The notes under the pieces were generated by a model that did not search any database, was not told where the DNA came from, and was given only the letters and a program-made list of their open reading frames with translations. The translations under genes and the position numbers were made by a program. A stretch of 64,000 nucleotides of DNA from Alphaproteobacteria bacterium (GTDB taxonomy: Bacteria; Pseudomonadota; Alphaproteobacteria; UBA8366; Aestuariispiraceae), in NCBI GenBank assembly GCA_024743195.1, contig JANSXE010000002.1, positions 124,001 through 188,000 of the forward strand, written 5' to 3'. This document shows positions 28,433 through 37,495 of the stretch, piece by piece (the first letter of the stretch is position 1; each line of letters starts with the position of its first letter).

Positions 28433-30233
28433 CGCGAGCCTGAAAGACGGCGCCAGCGCCGACGCCTTCGCGACGCCCCAGGAGGTCTCGCTCCGGGTCC
28501 ACGCGTCTCTCGCGCGGCGCTACGCGGCCGAGAAACGCTTCCGCGCCTATGGGCTGATCGCGATCGCGATGGCGCTCACCTTCCTCTTCATCCTGTTCTT
28601 CGACATCATCTCGAAGGGCTACACGGCCTTCATCCAGAGCCATGTCGCGCTCACGGTCGAGCTCGATCCGGGCGACGTCGACCCCCAGGGCGACCGCAGC
28701 CTCGAGTCGCTGGCGGACGGCAGTTACCGCGGGCTGACGCGCAGCGCCTTCGTCGATCTCGTCCCGGGGGTCGAGAGCCGCAGCGAGCGCCGGCACCTGC
28801 TGGAGCTGTTGTCCGGGGCGGCCGAGGGCGCCGTGCGTCAGGCCGTGCTGGACGACCCCGCCCTCGTCGGACAGAGCGTCACGATCCCGGTGAAGCTCAG
28901 CGACGACGCCGACATCTTCGTGAAGGGCAAGTCGGTCTCGGTCGAGCAGCGCTCCGTCGCCGGGATCGCCGCCCCGAGCGGGACCGACGGCGATCTCACG
29001 ATCCATTCCACCGCCAACGACTTCGCCGAGATCCTGGCCGCGGTGAAGCGGATGCTCGCGGAACGCGCCGACGGCCTGAAACAGGACGTCGCGGGCAATC
29101 TGGCGCGCATCGACCGGCTGCAGGCGCAGCTCGAGCGCACCGAGGACGCCGAGGCCCGCTCCGGGATCGAGGCCAGCATCGCCTCGCTGCAGAACGACAT
29201 CCTGGAGCAGGAGGCGGAGATCGCCGACCTGCGCATGCGGGTCGCCCAACCCGGCAACGCCGAAGCGCTGAACGACGAGATGCCCTCCTATCTGGTGCGG
29301 CTCAACGGCGGCGTGGTCAAGGTGACGACGGTCGACAACGCCGTCGTCACAGGCGAGGCGATCCTGCCGCTGGACAGCGCGAACGAGGCGGCGGCCGACG
29401 CTTGGTCGATCCTGGAGCTGCCGGTGTCCGAATCCGACCGCCGGCTGAGCGACAGCCAGGTGATCTGGCTGTGGGACATGGACCGCCGCGGGCTGCTCTC
29501 CACGCCGCTCAACACCACCTTCTTCACCGCCGGCGACAGCCGCGAGCCGGAGCAGGCGGGCATCCTGGGCGCCGTCGTGGGCTCCTTCTACGTTCTGATC
29601 GTCACCCTGCTTCTCAGCTTCCCGGTGGGCGTGATGACCGCCGTCTATCTGGAGGAGTTCGCGCCGAAGAACAAATGGACCGACCTGATCGAGGTGAACA
29701 TCAACAACCTCGCAGCCGTCCCTTCCATCGTCTTCGGCCTGCTGGGTCTTGCGATGTTCCTGAACTTCTTCGGCTTCCCGCGCTCCGCGCCGCTGGTCGG
29801 CGGCATGGTGCTGACGCTGATGACGCTTCCGACCATCATCATCGCGGGCCGGGCGGCGCTGAAGGCGGTGCCGCCGTCGATCCGCGAGGCGGCGCTCGGC
29901 ATGGGGGCGAGCCGCATCCAGGCGATGGTCCATCACGTCCTGCCGCTCGCCATGCCGGGCATGCTGACCGGCACCATCATCGGCATGGCGCAGGCGCTCG
30001 GCGAGACCGCGCCGCTCCTGATGATCGGCATGGTCGCCTTCATCGCCGACGTCCCGGGCGGCTTCACCGACCCGGCGACCGTGTTGCCGGTGCAGATCTT
30101 CATTTGGGCGGACAGCCCCGAACGCGCCTTCGTCGAACGGACGTCGGCCGCGATCATGGTGCTGCTGGCCTTCCTGATCACCATGAACCTGACCGCGGTG
30201 CTGCTGCGCAAACGGTTCGAGAAACGCTGGTAG
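28425..30233 (+). CDS. pstA: Phosphate ABC transporter permease PstA (long form)
   Basis: A 602-residue PstA. The first helix is at about 40-62, followed by a large periplasmic region of roughly 300 residues (the DUF3333-type insert) containing a coiled-coil-like stretch near 215-270. The canonical permease core begins near residue 380, with G-S-F-Y-V-L-I-V-T, A-A-V-P-S-I-V-F-G-L-L-G-L and the EAA loop I-R-E-A-A-L-G-M-G-A-S with V-L-P-L-A-M-P-G. It forms the channel with PstC; translational coupling is implied by the 8-bp overlap. Confidence 0.93.
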   Translation: MTDASLKDGASADAFATPQEVSLRVHASLARRYAAEKRFRAYGLIAIAMALTFLFILFFDIISKGYTAFIQSHVALTVELDPGDVDPQGDRSLESLADGSYRGLTRSAFVDLVPGVESRSERRHLLELLSGAAEGAVRQAVLDDPALVGQSVTIPVKLSDDADIFVKGKSVSVEQRSVAGIAAPSGTDGDLTIHSTANDFAEILAAVKRMLAERADGLKQDVAGNLARIDRLQAQLERTEDAEARSGIEASIASLQNDILEQEAEIADLRMRVAQPGNAEALNDEMPSYLVRLNGGVVKVTTVDNAVVTGEAILPLDSANEAAADAWSILELPVSESDRRLSDSQVIWLWDMDRRGLLSTPLNTTFFTAGDSREPEQAGILGAVVGSFYVLIVTLLLSFPVGVMTAVYLEEFAPKNKWTDLIEVNINNLAAVPSIVFGLLGLAMFLNFFGFPRSAPLVGGMVLTLMTLPTIIIAGRAALKAVPPSIREAALGMGASRIQAMVHHVLPLAMPGMLTGTIIGMAQALGETAPLLMIGMVAFIADVPGGFTDPATVLPVQIFIWADSPERAFVERTSAAIMVLLAFLITMNLTAVLLRKRFEKRW

Positions 30234-30287
30234 GCGGCGCGGGCCGAAGCCCACGCCCTCCCCTGGACCCGTAAGGAGCGACAAGCG

Positions 30288-31160
30288 ATGACCGATCAGG
30301 CGCAAACCGGAGAGGCGGCGGGCTACGACGGCGTGCCCAAGCACGGATCGCTCGATCCAAGCGGGCCGCCGACGCCGACCGCGCCGCGCTCGGCCGGCAA
30401 CAACAAGCTTAAGATGACGGGCCGCCAGGTGAACGTCTTCTACGGCGAAAAGCAGGCGCTGTTCGACGTCGACATCGACATCACGGAGCATGAGGTCACC
30501 TCGCTGATCGGGCCGTCGGGCTGCGGCAAGTCGACCTTCCTGCGCTGCCTCAACCGGATGAACGACGTGGTCGACATCTGCCGGGTCACCGGCGACATCA
30601 CCATGGACGATCAGAACATCTACGATCCGAAGATCGACGTGGTGCATCTGCGCGCCCGGGTCGGCATGGTGTTCCAGAAGCCGAATCCCTTCCCGAAGTC
30701 GATCTACGAGAACGTCGCCTACGGGCCGAAGATCCACGGCCTCGTCCGCAACAAGGGCGAATGCGACGCGCTGGTTGAAGGGGCGCTGCGCAAAGCGGGC
30801 CTGTGGGACGAGGTCAAGGACCGGATGGAGGAGCCCGGCACCGGCCTGTCCGGCGGCCAGCAGCAGCGCCTGTGCATCGCGCGCGCCATCGCGGTGCAGC
30901 CCGAGGTGATCCTGATGGACGAGCCCTGTTCGGCGCTCGACCCGATCGCGACCGCCAAGATCGAGGACCTGATCCACGAACTGCGCGAGAACTACACGAT
31001 CGTCATCGTCACGCACTCGATGCAGCAGGCGGCCCGCGTCTCGCAGAAGACCGCTTTCTTCCATCTCGGCGTGCTGGTCGAGTACGGCGAGACCGAGACC
31101 ATCTTCACCAACCCGAGGGACGAGAAGACGCAAGGCTACATCACCGGCCGATTCGGGTGA
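30288..31160 (+). CDS. pstB: Phosphate ABC transporter ATP-binding protein PstB
   Basis: A 290-residue ATPase with an approximately 40-residue N-terminal extension relative to the common ~255-residue form. Motifs are Walker [20 protein letters not shown], the PstB-specific Q-loop [11 protein letters not shown], signature [14 protein letters not shown], Walker [14 protein letters not shown] and the switch H in V-T-H-S-M-Q-Q-A. The C-terminus Q-G-Y-I-T-G-R-F-G is typical. A GTAAGGAGCG ribosome-binding site (about 30269-30278) precedes the ATG. Confidence 0.97.
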   Translation: MTDQAQTGEAAGYDGVPKHGSLDPSGPPTPTAPRSAGNNKLKMTGRQVNVFYGEKQALFDVDIDITEHEVTSLIGPSGCGKSTFLRCLNRMNDVVDICRVTGDITMDDQNIYDPKIDVVHLRARVGMVFQKPNPFPKSIYENVAYGPKIHGLVRNKGECDALVEGALRKAGLWDEVKDRMEEPGTGLSGGQQQRLCIARAIAVQPEVILMDEPCSALDPIATAKIEDLIHELRENYTIVIVTHSMQQAARVSQKTAFFHLGVLVEYGETETIFTNPRDEKTQGYITGRFG

Positions 31161-31251
31161 GCGGCCGGCCGGTCTCGCCCTGTGCTAGACTCTCGAAGGA
31201 GAAGGCGCGGGGGGAGCCCGGCCCTGACGGTCAATCAGAAAGACGCAAAAA

Positions 31252-32031
31252 ATGTCGGTCGATCCAGGACATCACATCGTCGCCGCCTATGACGACGAGT
31301 TCAAGAAACTCACCAAGCAGATCACCCATATGGGCGCTCTGGCCGAGACCCAGCTGCAGGAGGCGCTGCGCGCGGTCGAACGGCGCGACGAGAAGCTCGG
31401 CGCGCGCGTCAAGGAGCAGGACAAGGAGATCGACCGCCTCGAGCGGGAGATCGACGCCCTGGTGATCCGGATGCTGGCGCTGCGCCAGCCGGTCGCCAAC
31501 GATCTGCGCTTCATCCTCGCCGCCCTGCGCTGCGCCTCGGAGATCGAGCGCATCGGCGACTACGCCAAGAACATCGCCAAACGCTCGACCGCGCTGACGC
31601 ACCTGCCGGCGACGCCGCTGACCCGCGGCGTCGGGCGCATGGGCGCGCTGGTCCAGACCATGCTGAAGGATGTGATGGACGCCTTCCTGCAGGGCGACGT
31701 CGACAAGGCGGTCGAGGTCTGGGAGGCGGACGAGGAGGTGGACGGCCTCTACACCAGCCTGTTCCGCGAGCTGCTGACCTACATGATGGAGGATCCGCGG
31801 CACATCACGCCCTGCACGCACCTGCTGTTCATCGCCAAGAATCTGGAGCGCGTCGGCGATCACGCGACCAACATCGCGGAGATCATCCACTTCCAGGTCG
31901 AGGGCGAACTCTTGGCGGAGCGCCGGCCGAAGGCCGACGCCTCGAATTACACCGTGCTGGAGCCGGACGACGTCGATGCGGACGCCCCGGACGGCGCGGA
32001 GGCGGACGATGAAGGAGACGCCGGCCGATGA
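31252..32031 (+). CDS. phoU: Phosphate signalling protein PhoU
   Basis: A 259-residue cytosolic protein of two three-helix bundles. The paired metal-binding motifs are seen in the first half (E-I-E-R-I-G-D-Y-A-K-N-I) and the second half (L-E-R-V-G-D-H-A-T-N-I). PhoU links the Pst transporter to PhoR and represses the regulon when phosphate is plentiful. A ~35-residue acidic C-terminal tail is an extension beyond the fold. Its stop overlaps phoB by 4 bp. Confidence 0.95.
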   Translation: MSVDPGHHIVAAYDDEFKKLTKQITHMGALAETQLQEALRAVERRDEKLGARVKEQDKEIDRLEREIDALVIRMLALRQPVANDLRFILAALRCASEIERIGDYAKNIAKRSTALTHLPATPLTRGVGRMGALVQTMLKDVMDAFLQGDVDKAVEVWEADEEVDGLYTSLFRELLTYMMEDPRHITPCTHLLFIAKNLERVGDHATNIAEIIHFQVEGELLAERRPKADASNYTVLEPDDVDADAPDGAEADDEGDAGR

Positions 32032-32729
32032 GCGGCTTGAAACCGCGCATTCTGATCGTCGAAGACGAAACGGCGGTCGTCACCCTGCTGCGCTACAATC
32101 TGGAGCATGAGGGGTTCGAAGTCGACGCCGTGTCCGACGGCGAGGAGGCGCTGGTCGCCGTCGAGGAGAACCCGCCCGACCTGATGCTGCTGGACTGGAT
32201 GCTGCCGCAGCTCTCCGGCATCGAGGTCTGCCGCCAATTGCGCCGCCGGCCCGCCACCAAGCAATTGCCCATCATCATGCTGACCGCGCGGGGCGAGGAG
32301 GCGGACACCGTGCGCGGCCTCGACGCCGGCGCCGACGACTACGTGCCGAAACCCTTCTCGCCGGCGGAGCTGACGGCGCGGGTGCACGCCCTGCTGCGCC
32401 GCGCCCGGCCGGCGCTGTCCGACGAATCGCTCGCGGTCGCGGACATCCGCATGGATCTCGCCGCCCACCGGGTGCGCCGCGGCGACCGGGAGATCAAGCT
32501 GGGCCCCACCGAGTATCGCCTGCTGCGCCATTTCATGGAGCATCCGGGCCGCGTCTTCAGCCGCGAGCAGCTGCTGGACGCCGTCTGGGGCCGCGACGTC
32601 TATGTCGAGCTGCGGACCGTCGACGTCCATATCCGCCGCCTGCGCAAGGCGCTCAACGACGAGGATTTGCCCGACCTGATCCGCACCGTGCGATCGGCCG
32701 GCTACGCGCTGGAGCCGCCGGCGGCGTGA
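32028..32729 (+). CDS. phoB: Phosphate regulon response regulator PhoB
   Basis: A 233-residue OmpR-class regulator. The receiver domain has the acidic pocket V-E-D-E (11-14), phosphoacceptor D56 in L-L-D-W-M-L-P and K-P-F. The winged-helix DNA-binding domain is at about 135-230, ending R-T-V-R-S-A-G-Y-A-L. L-D-W-M-L-P and the wing match PhoB better than other OmpR-type regulators, and it completes the phoR-pstSCAB-phoU-phoB set. It should bind the Pho box before pstS. Confidence 0.95.
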   Translation: MSGLKPRILIVEDETAVVTLLRYNLEHEGFEVDAVSDGEEALVAVEENPPDLMLLDWMLPQLSGIEVCRQLRRRPATKQLPIIMLTARGEEADTVRGLDAGADDYVPKPFSPAELTARVHALLRRARPALSDESLAVADIRMDLAAHRVRRGDREIKLGPTEYRLLRHFMEHPGRVFSREQLLDAVWGRDVYVELRTVDVHIRRLRKALNDEDLPDLIRTVRSAGYALEPPAA

Positions 32730-32755
32730 GCGGGCCCGAGGCGTTGCGCGCCTCC

Positions 32756-32805
32756 GGCCTCGCCCATCGAAACGGGCGCTGACGCGCCCTCCCCAGGGCG
32801 AGGCC
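32756..32805 (+). terminator. Inverted repeat after phoB (terminator candidate)
   Basis: GGCCTCGCCC (32756-32765) and GGGCGAGGCC (32796-32805) are perfect 10-bp partners with a second GC hairpin in the loop. It lies just after the phoB stop in a convergent gap. No T-run follows, so termination is inferred from position. Confidence 0.4.
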
Positions 32806-32830
32806 TCGGATATCATGAGCGAGCCCGTCC

Positions 32831-32999
32831 CCCTCATCCTGAGGAGCAGCCGACAGGCGGCGTCTCGAAAGACGCGGGCTCGGCGGTGACAGGCCCCTCG
32901 CCGCGACTGAGGGCGAGGCGGCGAGGCCGGGATTCAATCGGAGAGCCCTCGTCCTGAGGAGCCGCCGACAGGCGGCGTCTCGAAGGACGCGGGCTTGGC
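32831..32999. repeat. Dispersed palindromic repeat, family B, copies 2 and 3
   Basis: Two closely related elements lie at 32831-32884 and 32945-32999. Each reads CCTC(A/G)TCCTGAGGAG, GCCGACAGGCGGCGTCTCGA, then a G-rich end. The pair is separated by GC-rich filler with no gene. A third, degenerate copy is at 6033-6085. They are REP-like and occupy the phoB/glnT convergent gap. Confidence 0.75.
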
Positions 33000-33026
33000 G
33001 GCTGCAGGCCGCCCGCCGCGACCCGC

Positions 33027-34331
33027 TCAGCAGTCCAGCGTGGTCTCGCGCTCCCAGTCGGTGAGCGTGCGTGAGAACGAATCCCATTCCGCCGTCTTGA
33101 TCGCCGCATAGGCCTGCGTGAACGCGCCGCCCAGCGCGCCGGTCAGCTTCTTGTCAGCCTGGAAGGCGCGCACCGCGTCGATCAGATAGAGCGGCAGGCG
33201 CTTGGCCTTCACCTTGTGGCCGTCGGCGTACATGTCGATGTCGAGCCGCTTGGGCGCGCTCTTGGCCTCCGCGATCCCGATCATCCCCGCGGCCAGGAAG
33301 CCGGCCTGCATCAGATACGGGTTGGCCGCGCCGTCGGCGAGGCGGAACTCGAACCGCCCCGGGTCGGGCACGCGGACCATGTGGGTGCGGTTGTTGCCGG
33401 CCCAGGTCACCGTATTGGGCGACCAAGTGGCGCCCGAGGCGGTGACCGGCGCGTTGATCCGCTTGTAGCTGTTGACCGTCGGGTTGGTCAGCGCCGCGAG
33501 GCCGGCCGCATGGGCCAGCACGCCGGCGAGGAATTGATAGGCGGTTGCGCTCAGGCCGAGCTCGTCCTTCTTGTCCTCGAACAGGTTCTTCTTGCCGGCC
33601 TTGTCCCAGATCGAGATGTGGCAATGGCAGCCGTTGCCGGTCAGATGCGCGAAGGGTTTCGGCATGAAGGTGGCGCGCATGCCGTGGTTCTCGGCGATCG
33701 ACTTCACCATGAACTTGAAGAAGGCGTGCCGGTCGGCGGTGACGAGCGCGTCGTCATATTCCCAGTTCATCTCGAACTGGCCGTTCGCGTCCTCGTGGTC
33801 GTTCTGGTAGGGACCCCAGCCGAGCGACAGCATCGCGTCGCAGATCTCGGAGATCACGTCGTAGCGGCGCATCACGGCCGACTGGTCGTAGCAGGGCTTC
33901 GGGTCGGTGTCGCGCGCGTCGGACAGGCCCGTCCCGTCGGCGGAGATCAGGTGATATTCGGCCTCCACCCCGGTCTTCATCCGGAAGCCCTGGGCGGTCG
34001 CGGCGTCGAGCTGGCGCTTCAACACCCAGCGCGGCGCCTGCTCGACCGGCTTCCCGGCCATGTAGAGATCGCCGGCGACCCAGGCGACCTCGGGCCTCCA
34101 GGGAAGCTGAAGGACGCTCGACGGGTCGGGCACGGCGAACATGTCCGGATCGGCCGGCGACATCACCAGGTGGGTCGCGAAGCCGGCGAAGCCGGCGCCG
34201 TCCTTCTCCATCCCGTCGATCGCCTGGGTCGGGACCAGCTTTGAGCGCTGCACCCCCTTCAGATCGGTGAAGTTGATCAGGAAATATTTGACGCCGTTCT
34301 TCTTCGCGAAGTCGCTCAGCTTGCCGGCCAT
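33027..34331 (-). CDS. glnT: Type III glutamine synthetase / gamma-glutamylmethylamide synthetase homologue
   Basis: A 434-residue GS-family ligase. The ATP-binding signature K-P-F-A-H-L-T-G-N-G-C-H-C-H-I-S, metal residues in E-A-E-Y-H and G-Q-F-E-M-N, and R-F-E-F-R-L-A-D-G-A-A-N-P-Y-L are all present. No adenylylation loop of type I GS is evident. The GlnT family contains both ammonia ligases and GmaS, which couples methylamine to glutamate; sequence alone does not separate them here. It follows a three-gene split glutamate synthase in the same direction, as gmaS does beside mgsABC in methylamine users. Confidence 0.85.
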   Translation of the reverse strand: MAGKLSDFAKKNGVKYFLINFTDLKGVQRSKLVPTQAIDGMEKDGAGFAGFATHLVMSPADPDMFAVPDPSSVLQLPWRPEVAWVAGDLYMAGKPVEQAPRWVLKRQLDAATAQGFRMKTGVEAEYHLISADGTGLSDARDTDPKPCYDQSAVMRRYDVISEICDAMLSLGWGPYQNDHEDANGQFEMNWEYDDALVTADRHAFFKFMVKSIAENHGMRATFMPKPFAHLTGNGCHCHISIWDKAGKKNLFEDKKDELGLSATAYQFLAGVLAHAAGLAALTNPTVNSYKRINAPVTASGATWSPNTVTWAGNNRTHMVRVPDPGRFEFRLADGAANPYLMQAGFLAAGMIGIAEAKSAPKRLDIDMYADGHKVKAKRLPLYLIDAVRAFQADKKLTGALGGAFTQAYAAIKTAEWDSFSRTLTDWERETTLDC

Positions 34332-34446
34332 GTCGTCCCCCTGTTCGGTGTCGTGGTCATCGCGTGTTCGTCTGGTCGTCGGCCCCGCGAAGAGTGCGCG
34401 TCGCGTCCGGCTTATCGCCGCCGGATCGCCCGAGCTTAGCCCGATC

Positions 34447-35766
34447 TTACAGCCTGCCGGGAATCCAATCGGTGCCGGCCAGCGGCACCTTGGCCATGGC
34501 CGCCGCCTCGATGGTCAGCGCCTGCAGATCCTCCGGCTCCAGATTGTGCAGGTGGCTCTTGCCGCAGGCCCGCGCGAGCGTCTGCGCCTCCAGCGTCAGG
34601 ACGCGCAGATAGTTCGCCAGCCGCTTGCCCGCGGTTTCGGGGTCGAGGCGCTTCGCCAGTTCCGGGTCCTGGGTCGTGATGCCGGCGGGATCGGCGCCGG
34701 CCTGCCAATCCTCATAGAAGCCGGGCGCGGTCCCGAGCTTGGCGTACTCCTCCGCCAGGTCCGGGCGATTGTCGCCGAGCGCGATCAGGGCCGCGCTGCC
34801 GATCGACACCGCGTCGGCGCCAAGCGCGATGGCCTTGGCAACGTCCGCGCCGGAGCGGATCCCGCCGGAGACGATGAGCTGCACGCCGGTGCGGTGCAGG
34901 TTCAATTCCTGCAGCGCCTCGGCGGCCAGCCGCACCGCCGGCAGCGTCGGGATGCCGACATGTTCGATGAAACAGTCCTGCGTGGCGCCCGTGCCGCCCT
35001 GCATGCCGTCGACGACGATCACGTCCGCGCCGGATTTCACCGCCAGCATGGTGTCGTAATAGGTGCGCGTGGCGCCGACCTTGACGTAGATCGGGACTCG
35101 CCAATCGGTGATCTCGCGCAGCTCGCGGATCTTGATCTCCAGATCGTCCGGCCCGGTCCAGTCCGGATGGCGACAGGCGCTGCGCTGGTCGATGTCCTTC
35201 GGCAGGGTGCGCATCTCGGCCACCCGGTCGCTGATCTTGTGGCCCAGCAGCATGCCGCCGCCGCCCGGCTTGGCGCCCTGGCCGACGACCACCTCGATCG
35301 CGTCGGCCTTGCGTAGATCGTCCGGATTCATGCCGTAGCGGCTGGGCAGATACTGATACACAAGTTTTGTGGAATGCCCGCGCTCCTCCTGCGTCATGCC
35401 GCCGTCGCCGGTCGTGGTGGAGGTGCCGACGGCCGAGGCGCCGCGCCCCAGGGCTTCCTTCGCCTGGGCGGAGAGCGAACCGAAGCTCATGCCCGCGATG
35501 GTGATCGGGATATCGATCTCAAGCGGCTTTTCGGCGTGCCGCGTCCCAAGCGTCACGTCCGTTCCGCAGGCTTCGCGATAGCCTTCCAGCGGATAGCGCG
35601 AGACGCTGGCGCCGAGGAAGACCAAGTCGTCGAAATGCGGAACCCGGCGTTTGGCGCCGAATCCCCGAATCCTGTAAATGCCTTCGGAGGCCGCGCGCTG
35701 GATTTCGTGGATCGTCGCCCGATCGAACAGCGCGCTTTCGCGCAGGTGGCTGGTGTCCATGGTCAT
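34447..35766 (-). CDS. FMN-binding glutamate-synthase-like protein (MgsC/GlxD type)
   Basis: A 439-residue stand-alone version of the GltB synthase domain: a TIM barrel with G-M-S-F-G-S-L-S, the K-P-G-G-G-G-M-L-L-G loop and I-Y-V-K-V-G-A, V-D-G-M-Q-G-G-T-G-A and S-G-G-I-R-S-G phosphate-binding strands. It also keeps a D-C-F-I-E-H segment. It would transfer ammonia or an amine onto 2-oxoglutarate-derived intermediates with the two next subunits. The ATG at 35766 has GGAGAAGG upstream; a TTG at 35796 is possible but unneeded. Part of a four-gene unit ending in the GS homologue. Confidence 0.85.
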   Translation of the reverse strand: MTMDTSHLRESALFDRATIHEIQRAASEGIYRIRGFGAKRRVPHFDDLVFLGASVSRYPLEGYREACGTDVTLGTRHAEKPLEIDIPITIAGMSFGSLSAQAKEALGRGASAVGTSTTTGDGGMTQEERGHSTKLVYQYLPSRYGMNPDDLRKADAIEVVVGQGAKPGGGGMLLGHKISDRVAEMRTLPKDIDQRSACRHPDWTGPDDLEIKIRELREITDWRVPIYVKVGATRTYYDTMLAVKSGADVIVVDGMQGGTGATQDCFIEHVGIPTLPAVRLAAEALQELNLHRTGVQLIVSGGIRSGADVAKAIALGADAVSIGSAALIALGDNRPDLAEEYAKLGTAPGFYEDWQAGADPAGITTQDPELAKRLDPETAGKRLANYLRVLTLEAQTLARACGKSHLHNLEPEDLQALTIEAAAMAKVPLAGTDWIPGRL

Positions 35767-35792
35767 CGGGTAAGCCTTCTCCGTCCGGCCGC

Positions 35793-36485
35793 TCAATAGG
35801 CGCCGATATTGTCGACCTTGAAATTGTAGAGCGAGCGGGCCGAGCCGTAGCGGCGGAAGGCGCTTGCCGGCAGGTCGATCCCCGCGCGCGCCAGAAGCTC
35901 CGCAAGCTGGACCTCGTGCTCCGGGCGCATCTCCTTCTCGACGCAGTCGGCGCCCAACCCCTTGGCCGCGCCGCGCAGGAAGATCTGCGCCTCGTAGATC
36001 GAATCGCCCAGCCCGTCCTCCGCATCGCCGCAGATCACCAGACGCCCGGCCTGCGCCATGAAGGCGGAGTTGTGGCCGACCGAGCCGCCGACCACGATGT
36101 CGACGCCCTTCATCGAGATCCCGCAGCGGCTGGCGGCGTCGCCCTCGATCACCACCAGCCCGCCATGACCGCTGGCCCCGGCGGACTGGCTGGCGTTCCC
36201 GGTCACGCGCACCTCGCCGGACATGATGTTCTCGGCCAGGCCGACGCCGGCGGCGCCCTCGATTCGCACGGTCGCGTTCTTGTTCATGCCCGCGCAGTAA
36301 TAGCCGACCGGTCCCCTGATCACGACCTCCACGTCATCCATCAGCCCGGCCGCCAGCGCGTGCGCGCCGCCGGGATTCAGCACCTCGAAGCGGCCGCCCG
36401 CCACGGCGCCTTGACGCCCCTGCAGGCGACGGTTGGCGGCGCGGACGTCCGCCGCGCCGGCCAGATCGATCACGTCCGAGCTCAT
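35793..36485 (-). CDS. GXGXG-domain glutamate synthase subunit (MgsB/GlxC type)
   Basis: A 230-residue right-handed beta-helix protein equivalent to the C-terminal GltB GXGXG domain. Repeated turns of the type M-N-K-N-A-T-V-R-I-E-G, M-S-G-E-V-R-V-T-G and M-K-G-V-D-I-V-V-G-G-S-V-G are visible. In full-length GltB this domain props the ammonia channel; here it is a free subunit. Its ATG overlaps the stop of the amidotransferase subunit (ATGA), implying coupled stoichiometric translation. Confidence 0.85.
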   Translation of the reverse strand: MSSDVIDLAGAADVRAANRRLQGRQGAVAGGRFEVLNPGGAHALAAGLMDDVEVVIRGPVGYYCAGMNKNATVRIEGAAGVGLAENIMSGEVRVTGNASQSAGASGHGGLVVIEGDAASRCGISMKGVDIVVGGSVGHNSAFMAQAGRLVICGDAEDGLGDSIYEAQIFLRGAAKGLGADCVEKEMRPEHEVQLAELLARAGIDLPASAFRRYGSARSLYNFKVDNIGAY

Positions 36486-37396
36486 GCGGTCCCCCAGACA
36501 TAGACGGTCGCGGGCTTGGGCTCCCAGACCGCGGCCCGCTCGACCCCCGGCAGGCGCGCCAGCGAGCGGTACTCGCTCGCCATCGCGACCCAGTCGTCGG
36601 TCTCGGCCAGCACCGCGGGCTTGCAGGCGATCGGGTCGCGCAACACGGCGAAACCGTTCCTCGTGCCCACCGCGAAGGTGTAGAAGCCGTCGAGGTCCTT
36701 GAGCGCGGCCTCCAGCGCGTCCTCCAGCGCCGCCCCCTGCGCCAGGCGCCAGGTGAGATAGCCGGCCGCGACCTCGCTGTCGTTCTCGGTCTGGAAGGCG
36801 AGGCCGCCCTCGCGCGCCAGCCGGCGCTTCAGCGCATGGTGGTTCGAGAGCGAGCCGTTATGGACCAGGCACAGATCGTCGCCGGTGTTGAAGGGATGCG
36901 CGCCCTCGGTCGTCACCGCGCTTTCGGTCGCCATGCGGGTGTGGCCGATCATGTGGCTGCCCGCCATCTGCGGGGCGCCGAAGCGCTCCAGCACGGCGCG
37001 CGGCAGGCCGACCTCCTTGTAGATCTCCAGCGTCGATCCGGCGCTCATGATGCGCAGGTCCGGCCGGTTCGCGGCGACCCAGTCGCGCATCGCCTGGGAC
37101 GGCGCGGCGGCGCTCAACACCGCATGGCTGGCGTTGCGCGACGCCGTCACGGGCGCCCCGAGCCGTTCGGCCATCGCATGCGCGAGCGCGTCCCAATCCT
37201 CCCAGTCGGCCGGGCTGTAAAGCGTCAGCTTGCCGCCCGCCGGAGGGGCGTCCGCTTCGCCCGCGCCGCGATAGACGGCGAAGCCGGCGCTGTCCGGGCC
37301 GCGGCCCGTCATCTCCTCCAGCATGGGGGAGAAGAGCGCGCCGAGCTGGCTGCGCCGCTCGGGATTCTTCAGGTAGAGACCGACGATGCCGCACAT
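36482..37396 (-). CDS. Class II glutamine amidotransferase-like subunit (MgsA/GlxB type)
   Basis: A 304-residue Ntn-type glutaminase domain. M-C-G-I-V-G places the nucleophilic cysteine at position 2, exposed after removal of the initiator methionine. H-T-R-M-A-T and H-N-G-S-L-S-N-H are the glutamine-site loops, and E-N-D-S-E-V-A is present. It corresponds to the amidotransferase domain of GltB as a separate chain. First gene of the split-GltB/GS unit; upstream is an AT-rich gap (about 37440-37475) with a TGAAT/ATTCA inverted pair that may be the operon promoter. Confidence 0.85.
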   Translation of the reverse strand: MCGIVGLYLKNPERRSQLGALFSPMLEEMTGRGPDSAGFAVYRGAGEADAPPAGGKLTLYSPADWEDWDALAHAMAERLGAPVTASRNASHAVLSAAAPSQAMRDWVAANRPDLRIMSAGSTLEIYKEVGLPRAVLERFGAPQMAGSHMIGHTRMATESAVTTEGAHPFNTGDDLCLVHNGSLSNHHALKRRLAREGGLAFQTENDSEVAAGYLTWRLAQGAALEDALEAALKDLDGFYTFAVGTRNGFAVLRDPIACKPAVLAETDDWVAMASEYRSLARLPGVERAAVWEPKPATVYVWGTA

Positions 37397-37495
37397 GGAG
37401 AAAGGCTCCCGCCCTGTCTGTCTGGTGACGCGGCCGATTTCCTCTCATGAATGAAGGTTTAATTCAAGGAATATTTCACAGAGCGTCAGCGGACC

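Noticed and set aside
26921-31133. Two long minus-strand frames opposite pstC, pstA and pstB
   Set aside because: Composition typical of antisense of membrane proteins in GC-rich DNA; the plus-strand genes are complete and well supported.
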